Shown here: positions 8,227 to 14,356 of the stretch, one piece after another
Layout: the number at the start of each line of letters is the position of its first letter
Position numbering within the stretch: position 1 is the first letter of the stretch
NCBI GenBank assembly: GCA_963575745.1
Contig: CAUYUJ010001763.1
Coordinates: forward strand, 16,124 to 58,623
Direction: 5' to 3'
Source of the DNA: Prorocentrum cordatum
Taxonomy: Eukaryota; Sar; Dinophyceae; Prorocentrales; Prorocentraceae
Length of the DNA: 42,500 nucleotides
Notes under the pieces: model-generated
The model's input: the letters and a program-made list of their open reading frames with translations, nothing else
What the model was told of the DNA's origin: nothing
The model's database searches: none
Program-made: the position numbers and the translations under genes

Positions 8227-9162
8227 TTGGAAGATCTTAAGTTGTCAGTAGTACGGATGCGTTTGTGTCATTTCGGTATTCGGTTCAATATGCAAGACAG
8301 TGCACCGAGTGGTACTTATATGCAGGTAGCTACATCAATACCGATTAACTCTAAGCTGTGGGCATGTACGTGCAAATTGGCGATACCACAACATGTGTTG
8401 GATTGGTACGGCCAAACGGTACGGCATGCTGAATGGCGAGCTCAGACACGTACCGCACTCATCCGTCATCTGAACGACAAAATCCGGGGAAGCACCACCA
8501 CGCACGGACACGTGCCTATATGTTTGAACACCTATACACGTACGGACCACAACATCCATCACTACGTGACGACCAACAAGGGAGGACCGAAATGGTCTGA
8601 TGTTTTCCGACGTGTAACAATTAAGCTGGATACCAATGCGGTCATCCAGGATATCGCAGTAGCCGATCAACCAACAGGATATGATTGGCATGCACCACTA
8701 CCTGCAGGGGTTGCCAACATCAGCACACGGTTGTATTGGCAACCCGAGGAACCGGTCTTGCTCGGAAACGAGCCTACTCAATCACCACAGAAACCTAGAC
8801 GCGTCATCATAGATGACTGTCCTCTCCCCCTCCCGACTCTGGCGATTGACGCATGTACCCACTCCACCACGACGATGGGCACACAGACCGGCGAACAAGA
8901 CGAGCAAGTCTTACCTACGGAATCGCGTATCAAGCAGAAGGAAAGGCTCAAAGCCGAAAAGGAAGCAGGCATCAAACCTCGCCGCATCAAAAAGCACGTT
9001 GAAGACGGAAGCGACGATTGCGGCGACGACTTGTCAGGACTCGGACAGGATCTTATGGCGACCTGGAGCACTGACGTCCCTACTGAGCTGATAAGCTCCG
9101 ATGAGGATGATGACCTGTTCCTTACTTACCCTCCCCACATCTATGCCCGACACGCGCGCTGA
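8227..9162 (+). CDS. Polyprotein CHFG-block segment, function unknown
   Basis: The frame continues from the preceding block after stops at 8200 and 8206; the first codon at 8227 is TTG, so there is no true start here. Near the N-terminus is RLCHFGIRFN, followed by PSGTYMQVAT and LWACTCKL, then HVLDWYGQ. These look like conserved core strands and a Cys pair, so the block is probably a folded domain joined to the one before it. The second half is a Lys/Arg-rich helix (KQKERLKAEKEAGIKPRR) and a very acidic tail (SSDEDDD). The stop at 9160 is a frame change: the following methyltransferase-like segment is in frame 2 and overlaps from 9101. One perfect GNRA hairpin lies at 8760 (LGNEP). Confidence 0.55.
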   Translation: MEDLKLSVVRMRLCHFGIRFNMQDSAPSGTYMQVATSIPINSKLWACTCKLAIPQHVLDWYGQTVRHAEWRAQTRTALIRHLNDKIRGSTTTHGHVPICLNTYTRTDHNIHHYVTTNKGGPKWSDVFRRVTIKLDTNAVIQDIAVADQPTGYDWHAPLPAGVANISTRLYWQPEEPVLLGNEPTQSPQKPRRVIIDDCPLPLPTLAIDACTHSTTTMGTQTGEQDEQVLPTESRIKQKERLKAEKEAGIKPRRIKKHVEDGSDDCGDDLSGLGQDLMATWSTDVPTELISSDEDDDLFLTYPPHIYARHAR

Positions 9163-9469
9163 CATATACAGCATAGTCGCTACTCTATGCTATGGTCATA
9201 ACAACTGCGTGGATATGTTGGAGCTTTGTGGCGGTGAGGGTGGCATTTCAGAGCTTGCCTTCTCAAGGGGGCTCTCCTCAGGAGGCAACTTAGACAAGAC
9301 CACATGTGTCGACCTGGGAGACCCCTCGGTGCAGCGGGCTGTAGATCACTACTTCGCAATATGCTACGTACGAGTTGCCATGCTACAACCCAGTTGCCGC
9401 ACCACAGGGCCACCGTCCTACTACAACTACAAAGTCAATCGCAATACTTGGGAACAGCACCACAAATAA
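9101..9469 (+). CDS. Glycine-rich methyltransferase-like segment, N-terminal part
   Basis: The segment contains VDMLELCGGEGGISELAF (core at 9209-9262), a strand followed by an E-x-C-G-G-x-G-G loop that resembles SAM-binding motif I of class I methyltransferases. A second strand ends in TTCVDLGD, at the place where the acidic motif II would be expected. It then has QPSCRTTGPPSYYN, in which Cys and PP could form a catalytic loop. The family is uncertain: I see no PCQ motif of cytosine-5 methyltransferases. The true entry into this frame lies somewhere in 9101-9163. The segment ends at TAA 9467, after which the same frame is open into the next segment, so the domain is split by a point stop. Confidence 0.5.
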   Translation: MRMMTCSLLTLPTSMPDTRADIYSIVATLCYGHNNCVDMLELCGGEGGISELAFSRGLSSGGNLDKTTCVDLGDPSVQRAVDHYFAICYVRVAMLQPSCRTTGPPSYYNYKVNRNTWEQHHK

Positions 9470-9562
9470 GATTTACCACACATAACTTACTGTGGTAAAA
9501 TTGCTGTCACTCAAGATGATACACGGAGGTGGTTTATACGCGAACAACCTACAGGAACATGG

Positions 9563-10414
9563 GTGGATGACATTTCCCCGTGGAAAGAACTTGCCGACCG
9601 ACCACGCATCACAACCGTACGCATTGATCAGTGTGCGACGGGACTCAAAGATACGGCTGGTGACTATATTAAGAAGCCGACAGATATCACCAGCAACAAC
9701 GAGACGATTCTTAGACCTTTTGAGCGACTCAAATGCAACGGTCAGCATGTGCACGAACAACCGTGCAACAGAGAGCTTTCACTGGCACAAAAATGCACTC
9801 GACGACTGCAGTCTGCCTTTGTGGAAGCCGTCTATTTAGCGAAAGCCATTGACACTACGCGCGGAAACGCGCCTACACGTACCGCACATGCTTACCCTGC
9901 TGACCTTCCTGATCAAGCCGAACCGGGAGAAGGTATGAGACGCGCCGGCGATCGTATCATCCCAAAAGTGGCTACATGCCCGGCATGCATCGACAATGTC
10001 AGAAAGGACAGTCCTAGCCACTACAGAGACCCTACGCAGTGTAAGTATCATGATTCTATCTCTGTATATTGGCCATGTCCCGCATGCCAAAGGGATCTTA
10101 CGAGAAGCAAAGGTGTTAAGAACCACCTCGATACCGAACCTGGTAAGTGTCGTTTTGCTGAACCGTTTAAACTTCCAGATGATCATGACCCCGAAGGTAA
10201 GACTGTGCCAGCTTGGTGGAACCCTTGCCCAAACCTGGTGAGGGCCAAGCTTCAGCGTCTGGTGGCCGCCAAGGCGCACGCGCCAGGCCACCGCGACCAC
10301 GATCCTTCGGAAACGCTGATCCGACATCTGGTGCCAGCAGTTACGACATGCTACGAGACGCCCCCGAGCGTGGAAACACGCCTTCTGCGTCCTCTGGCGA
10401 ACCGCCACAGGTAG
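9563..10414 (+). CDS. Methyltransferase-like C-terminal part and Cys/His cluster
   Basis: This continues the frame of the previous segment, which is open from 9470. Early residues (WVDDISPWKELADR) lead into DQCATGLKDTAG, then KKPTDITSN and a KCNGQHVHEQP cluster, all apparently conserved structural motifs. The second half has two CPAC pairs with further Cys/His between them (CPAC, HYRDPTQCKYHD, CPAC, HLDTEPGKC), consistent with two zinc-binding units. I infer that the first half completes the methyltransferase-like fold and the second half is a zinc-ribbon linker leading to integrase. From about 10213 the genuine frame changes to frame 1, since the hairpin at 10368 reads RGNTP there. A perfect hairpin at 9859 (stem GCGCG) reads RGNAP. 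Confidence 0.5.
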   Translation: MDDISPWKELADRPRITTVRIDQCATGLKDTAGDYIKKPTDITSNNETILRPFERLKCNGQHVHEQPCNRELSLAQKCTRRLQSAFVEAVYLAKAIDTTRGNAPTRTAHAYPADLPDQAEPGEGMRRAGDRIIPKVATCPACIDNVRKDSPSHYRDPTQCKYHDSISVYWPCPACQRDLTRSKGVKNHLDTEPGKCRFAEPFKLPDDHDPEGKTVPAWWNPCPNLVRAKLQRLVAAKAHAPGHRDHDPSETLIRHLVPAVTTCYETPPSVETRLLRPLANRHR

Positions 10415-11589
10415 CGGCCCGCCGTGGTCGCCTACAAGGCGTACCACCACCACCAGATGCAGTTGACGAAGGAGACCGACTGCGGAGAGCCACAAGGAAC
10501 CCTCTTGCCTCCACCGGCTCGGGGGCTCCACGACTACCCGACTGGACGAGATTTGATATGCAACGCAGTTTGCAAAATCTCCGTAGTCATGAACCTCATG
10601 TCGTTAAGAAGGAACTCCGTAAACTGCACCTACGGTGGTATCATGCGAAGGAACCCAAGATGAGGCTAATCCTAGACAAAGTGGGACTGGACAACGTTCG
10701 ACTGAATATGATCGAAGAAGTTTGTGACACCTGTCGGGAATGCAGAGCATGGGAACGTCCAGGAAACTCAACATTACCTTCGGTGAGCCTTCCTGAAAAT
10801 TGGCTCGATGAAGGCGAAATGGATCTCATGTTTTATAAGAAACGAACCATATTCCAAATCGTGGATCGTTGTATTCGCCTGGCAGCAGGCCAAGAGATTT
10901 CCGACAGAGAACGTGACGCTATACTCGACGCCTACCACTACTGCTGGATTGCCTATCATGGACCCTTCAAAGTCTTGTACTCAGATGGAGAAGGCGCCCT
11001 GAACAATGATACCGCTAAGGCCATGATGGCGAACAAGGGTGCAGCACTCCGTATCCGAGCGCCTGGCCAACGCGCGACTTCAATCGAGTCGCGAAACGGT
11101 ATTCTCAGGGGCGTCCTCCACATGATTGAGGAAGAGCTGAACAGACACAACGTCCCTGTTGTATTCACTAGAGTAATGGCTGAAGGCATCTTTGTTACCA
11201 ATGCCTTCACGTTTGACAGCGGAGTATCGCCATGCCAAGCACGCGCTGGACGCCAGCCCTCCTTTCTTCCTGACCTCGACGCCCTTGACTTTCCCAAGGG
11301 GCCCGAGACGTCAGGCCATGAACGAGAACGTCGTGTGAGGGAAGTTAGCCTAGAAGCAATAACTCAAGCCACGGCTGTGGCCAAGACAAATCGTGCTCTC
11401 AGGGCTAAAACGGCTCCAGATGGTGCTCGCCTTTACTCAGCAGGGGATCTGGTCGACTACCATCGACCCACTGCCACTAAGGACGATCATGGAGGCTGGA
11501 GCGGCCCATTCCCTGTGATCCGTAACGTGCCTGAAAGAGGACACATCGTTGTCAAGGCAGGATCTCGTGAGGTAATTGATGTATCCTGA
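10213..11589 (+). CDS. Copia-type integrase segment
   Basis: Integrase joins element cDNA to the host chromosome. The N-terminal zinc-binding HHCC module is H139, H144, C171, C174 (H-x4-H, 26 residues, C-x2-C). Candidate catalytic residues of the RNase H-like core are D204 in GEMDLMF (base 10822), D258 in LYSDGEG (10984) and E292 in TSIESRNG (11086); D258 and E292 are 34 apart, close to the D,35-E rule. The C-terminal part (GDLVDYHRP, GGWSGPFPVI, GHIVVKAGSREVIDV) has the small beta-rich character of an integrase C-terminal domain. The segment ends at TGA 11587, where the frame changes by one base into the next segment at about 11576. The first about 60 codons overlap the previous frame and the entry point is not resolved. 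It carries one hairpin (10368). Confidence 0.85.
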   Translation: MVEPLPKPGEGQASASGGRQGARARPPRPRSFGNADPTSGASSYDMLRDAPERGNTPSASSGEPPQVAARRGRLQGVPPPPDAVDEGDRLRRATRNPLASTGSGAPRLPDWTRFDMQRSLQNLRSHEPHVVKKELRKLHLRWYHAKEPKMRLILDKVGLDNVRLNMIEEVCDTCRECRAWERPGNSTLPSVSLPENWLDEGEMDLMFYKKRTIFQIVDRCIRLAAGQEISDRERDAILDAYHYCWIAYHGPFKVLYSDGEGALNNDTAKAMMANKGAALRIRAPGQRATSIESRNGILRGVLHMIEEELNRHNVPVVFTRVMAEGIFVTNAFTFDSGVSPCQARAGRQPSFLPDLDALDFPKGPETSGHERERRVREVSLEAITQATAVAKTNRALRAKTAPDGARLYSAGDLVDYHRPTATKDDHGGWSGPFPVIRNVPERGHIVVKAGSREVIDVS

Positions 11590-12919
11590 TGCTCGTCACG
11601 CGCTATACATTGAATGCCTCCTCACACGGGAACTTGGCATGGATAATATGGCCATGCAAACAGTCCTTACGTATGTGGCACACCTCGGTGCAGGGAAACC
11701 TGCCAAAGTCTTTGGCTATATCCCAGACTACAAGGGAAACCTCGATCTTTCAGACGACAGCAAGTTTCACCCGCGCGTACATCTTGCACTACAGTATCTC
11801 GTGCGAAACTATTTCCGAGTAGAACACGTAGTAGCAGTTAGACTGGCCAAAAGTGTGTCATGTCTACCTGCAGTAAGGTACGCCACCGGGTCTACGCTGA
11901 TCCACTACGACAATGATGTTAGCCCAGCCTTCCACTATTATGAGTGTGTGGGCACCGGCCTGGACATTTCTCAAATCACTGGTAGCACTCATTCCAGACT
12001 CATCCAATGCTTGACCTCACATGTTCCTTCCGTAGGATTTCACGACGACCTGGCCAAGCATCAGCACTCGGGCACCACGTCTGGAGAACGCGATTCGCCT
12101 GGAAACAGGCCTCCACCAGACACTCCAGGTGCTTCATCGCCAAGTGAAGGCCGTCTGTCGACAGTCTATGAAGATAACGAGGAACATAATATCGAAGCCA
12201 TGATGCTGGAAGAGTGGTGCGATGAGTTACGTATGGGCCTTCATCCCACGACGACTACCGACGATTATCTCTACTGCGTCCCAACAACTATGCTGCCCGA
12301 CCAATGTGTTTTGGTTTCGGCATCTGTGGACGAAGAAGATCTCGTAGTGTCGGAAACGCTCGGAGACGAGCCTGAACCACAAGAGCCCTGTCTAGTCTCT
12401 CTACGCTCAACCACACCTGACGAGGGCTACTCTCTTGACAGTGATGAATATGGTCCCTATGTTGAGTTATGCTTTACATCAGAAATGTCAAAGGTAGTGT
12501 TGGCTCAGACTCAACTTGCACAGCTCGACGCTGATATGGTCGCAACGATGAGAGTATATGTATCCTCTGCTGCTACACGTGCTGTGGTAGTCAAGAAAGA
12601 CGACCTATTCACCAAAGCCGGCATAGCAGCACACCCGAAAGAGGTTAGTGAAGCTTTGTGCACTGAACTCAAGATCTGGCTTGATAACCGGTGCTTTGAG
12701 ATGTATGATTCATCCAAAGCTTCCACCATCATGACATCCAGATGTGTATATAAGTGGAAGTTTGTGAAGGTAGGTACCGGGAGCGTTAAAACCATCCGTC
12801 TCAGACTTGTCCTTCGTGGATTTATGGACACTGAGGCTTTCGATGTGAAAACCTTCTCGGGAACCGCTCGAAGGCAGCCCCAGAGACTCCTGGCAAGTGA
12901 GGCGGCATGCCATCCATAA
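11576..12919 (+). CDS. Integrase-RT linker and reverse transcriptase N-terminal region
   Basis: The start PDARHALYIE continues the integrase end after a one-base shift. A long spacer rich in Thr, Ser, Asp and Glu follows. From about residue 340 (KKDDLFTKAGI) the copia RT begins: EALCTELKIWLDNRCFEMY, then SRCVYKWKFVK, and IRLRLVLRGFMD, which corresponds to the conserved K-A-R-L-V-xx-G region. The protein stops at TAA 12917, but the same frame continues to MDIDRAFLKG, so the RT is split by a single nonsense codon. GNRA hairpins lie at 11690 (out of phase here), 12097 (PGNRP) and 12358 (LGDEP, loop GAGA), and a mismatched one at 11731. Confidence 0.8.
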   Translation: MMYPDARHALYIECLLTRELGMDNMAMQTVLTYVAHLGAGKPAKVFGYIPDYKGNLDLSDDSKFHPRVHLALQYLVRNYFRVEHVVAVRLAKSVSCLPAVRYATGSTLIHYDNDVSPAFHYYECVGTGLDISQITGSTHSRLIQCLTSHVPSVGFHDDLAKHQHSGTTSGERDSPGNRPPPDTPGASSPSEGRLSTVYEDNEEHNIEAMMLEEWCDELRMGLHPTTTTDDYLYCVPTTMLPDQCVLVSASVDEEDLVVSETLGDEPEPQEPCLVSLRSTTPDEGYSLDSDEYGPYVELCFTSEMSKVVLAQTQLAQLDADMVATMRVYVSSAATRAVVVKKDDLFTKAGIAAHPKEVSEALCTELKIWLDNRCFEMYDSSKASTIMTSRCVYKWKFVKVGTGSVKTIRLRLVLRGFMDTEAFDVKTFSGTARRQPQRLLASEAACHP

Positions 12920-12934
12920 TGGATCTTAGCATCC

Positions 12935-13225
12935 ATGGATATCGACAGAGCGTTCCTCAAGGGTTTGACCTATGAGGAACTTGCTCATGCCACCGGCGAG
13001 GAAACTCGCATGGTTTGCTTCGCTCTTCCACCGGGAAGTGCCCAAGTACTTCGTACACTGCCCGGCTTTTCATCCTATGACGAAAGCCGACGCTGCCTCA
13101 GGTGCCTCAAGCCAGGAACGGGTACAAAGGACGCCCCAAGAGCGTTCTCTCTCAAGCTTCGTACGACCACACGAGCTATAGGCCTTGCACCGACAAGTTA
13201 TGATCCTGAATTCGAATTCAGCTAA
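12935..13225 (+). CDS. Reverse transcriptase, first catalytic aspartate segment
   Basis: MDIDRAFLKG matches the copia RT motif around the first catalytic Asp (D-x-x-x-AFL-x-G); the likely catalytic residue is the Asp at 12938. CFALPPGS and KPGTGTKDAPRAFSLKL follow; the latter corresponds to the conserved L-x-G-L-x-x-A-P-R-x-W region of the RT palm and its primer-grip approach. The segment lies in the same frame as the residues before TAA 12917, so the methionine at 12935 is internal. It ends at TAA 13223, seven codons before the catalytic HVDD. An out-of-phase GNRA hairpin (12996, stem GCGAG) lies within this core domain and reads GEETR. Confidence 0.8.
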   Translation: MDIDRAFLKGLTYEELAHATGEETRMVCFALPPGSAQVLRTLPGFSSYDESRRCLRCLKPGTGTKDAPRAFSLKLRTTTRAIGLAPTSYDPEFEFS

Positions 13226-13228
13226 GAT

Positions 13229-13702
13229 TTGTTAACGGCAAAACATGTCGATGACACTAATATGACAGGCCTAGAGAAACATATAGACGACTATGTACAA
13301 CGTGTCGAAAAGGTGTTTGGCAAATGCAAGCTTAACAAACACTCATATACGAACTGCGCCGTTCGCTACACTAAGAATGACCAAGGGGATGTGATCATGG
13401 ATCAGGACGAGTATATCAGACAGCTACGTCCTATCACACACCCAGAACTTACAGGAGCGGCGGCCGATGCCAAAGCCACCAAGCTCATCGCCGACATGTT
13501 CGTCAGCTTGCGAGGAGCCCTCGTCTATGCCCTTCTTACTCAAATCTGGCCCATGGTATATGTGGTTTCTCTTCAGAAAACCCAAGAGCCCACCGACCTT
13601 CAAGTCAGACGACTGAATGCTGTGACGCGAAAGCTGATCAGCAGCCCGAAACGCAGCACCTTCCCTCGGATGAAGCCGACGAATGAAGTTGTCATACACT
13701 GA
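13229..13702 (+). CDS. Reverse transcriptase palm with HVDD and connection
   Basis: LLTAKHVDDTNMTG carries the second RT catalytic pair, Asp-Asp at 13250-13255; copia elements usually have YVDD, here HVDD. VFGKCKLNKHSYTNCAVRY resembles the copia motif in which the chain leads into F-L-G. MFVSLRGALVYALLTQIWPMVYVVSLQ corresponds to the stretch before RNase H in which copia proteins show Y-R-x-x-x-G-x-L-x-Y. The frame is shared with the preceding segment; only TAA 13223 separates them. Near 13690 the genuine reading shifts by one base into the RNase H segment (NEVVIH followed by TDSGYR). Confidence 0.8.
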   Translation: MLTAKHVDDTNMTGLEKHIDDYVQRVEKVFGKCKLNKHSYTNCAVRYTKNDQGDVIMDQDEYIRQLRPITHPELTGAAADAKATKLIADMFVSLRGALVYALLTQIWPMVYVVSLQKTQEPTDLQVRRLNAVTRKLISSPKRSTFPRMKPTNEVVIH

Positions 13703-14318
13703 TTCGGGGTATCGGAAGCTCACCGGGGTGGAGGACGATGAGACCAAGGGCTATGGCATACGCGGGGCCAACGTACTAGGGCGAGGAAACTCGCCTCAAG
13801 GCAAATCCGTCGTTCACCTATGTGACGGACTATGCAAATCACACCGACTGCAGGTGAGGTCCAGCTATGCCGCTGAGGCACTTGCAGCTGCACACAACCT
13901 TGATGAGTGTTACCCTACGCTCATCACTCTCCACGAGCTCAAGGCAGGGGCTCTGACTCCACGACAACTACGAGATATGCGTGAAGTTGGGGGCCTAGCT
14001 ATTAAAGTGTCCCTTACCAGAGACGCTGAGTCGGTTTATAAATCGCTATCCAGCAAGGATCTTAAGATACCGACGGAACGGACCTTGCTTGGACATATTA
14101 GCTGGATACGTGAGCTCATGGATATAGGTATAGTGCACAATGTGCAGTGGTGTGATACTAGAGATATGACCGCAGATGGGCATACAAAGGGGAGTATCGA
14201 TTGGGAGCTGCTTTTGGAAGTGATGTCAGGCAACCAGTCATTTAAGTATGACGTGAAGCAGTTTGTTCCCTCTCGGGGTCCCGAGGACAGAAACAAGCCT
14301 AATCCTAATCAATTTTAG
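13683..14318 (+). CDS. RNase H domain, end of retroelement polyprotein
   Basis: RNase H removes the RNA strand during cDNA synthesis. Candidate metal-binding residues are D7 in TDSGYR (13701), E65 in SYAAEALAA (13875) and D165 in MTADGHTKG (14175). The last matches the A-D-x-x-T-K end motif of copia polyproteins. The true entry is from the RT frame at about 13690, so methionine 13683 is not a start. The protein ends at TAG 14316 after a polar tail; this is the likely natural end, because noncoding hairpin DNA follows. A GNRA hairpin at 13781 reads RGNSP. Confidence 0.83.
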   Translation: MKLSYTDSGYRKLTGVEDDETKGYGIRGANVLGRGNSPQGKSVVHLCDGLCKSHRLQVRSSYAAEALAAAHNLDECYPTLITLHELKAGALTPRQLRDMREVGGLAIKVSLTRDAESVYKSLSSKDLKIPTERTLLGHISWIRELMDIGIVHNVQWCDTRDMTADGHTKGSIDWELLLEVMSGNQSFKYDVKQFVPSRGPEDRNKPNPNQF

Positions 14319-14356
14319 TCTGTCCTTGTTGCCCCCGCGGTCCAATTTGCCAGCAT

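Larger units (their letters stand above)
67..14318 (+). mobile_element. Decayed Ty1/copia-like retroelement with captured domains
   Basis: Successive open segments encode, in order, a Gag-like CCHC protein, a Tpt1/KptA domain, a RING-H2 finger, a retropepsin-like protease, a methyltransferase-like block, integrase, reverse transcriptase and RNase H. Integrase precedes RT, which is the copia order. Frame 1 runs from base 1 to about 3303, moves to frame 3 until about 4247, returns to frame 1 until about 9160, then passes through frames 2, 1, 2 and 3. In-frame stops lie at 2071, 5416, 7813, 8200, 8206, 9467, 12917 and 13223. So many lesions with intact domain order indicate a once-functional, now inactive copy. 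No LTR, primer-binding site or polypurine tract was found; the 5' end may lie outside the window. At over 14 kb of near-continuous coding it is far longer than ordinary copia elements of about 5 kb. The dinoflagellate assignment is inferred. Confidence 0.85.

Noticed and set aside
9472-9499. A 9-bp stem (TTTACCACA/TGTGGTAAA) with a 10-base loop
   Set aside because: It lies in the coding sequence of the methyltransferase-like block and does not match the GNRA family; it may be chance and is not listed as a feature.
10303-10320. TTCGGAAACGCTGATC as a hairpin copy
   Set aside because: Only about three pairs can form next to the loop; at best a decayed remnant.
11731-11744. CAAGG-GAAA-CCTCG as another GNRA family member
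   Set aside because: One A-C mismatch and the outer pair is not G-C; kept only as an imperfect copy, not counted among the 30.
255-13794. xGNxP as a conserved peptide motif, for example a protease cleavage site
   Set aside because: Five coding copies are out of phase and two are noncoding, while base pairing is kept in all; the nucleic-acid hairpin explains the data better. A secondary peptide role is not excluded.
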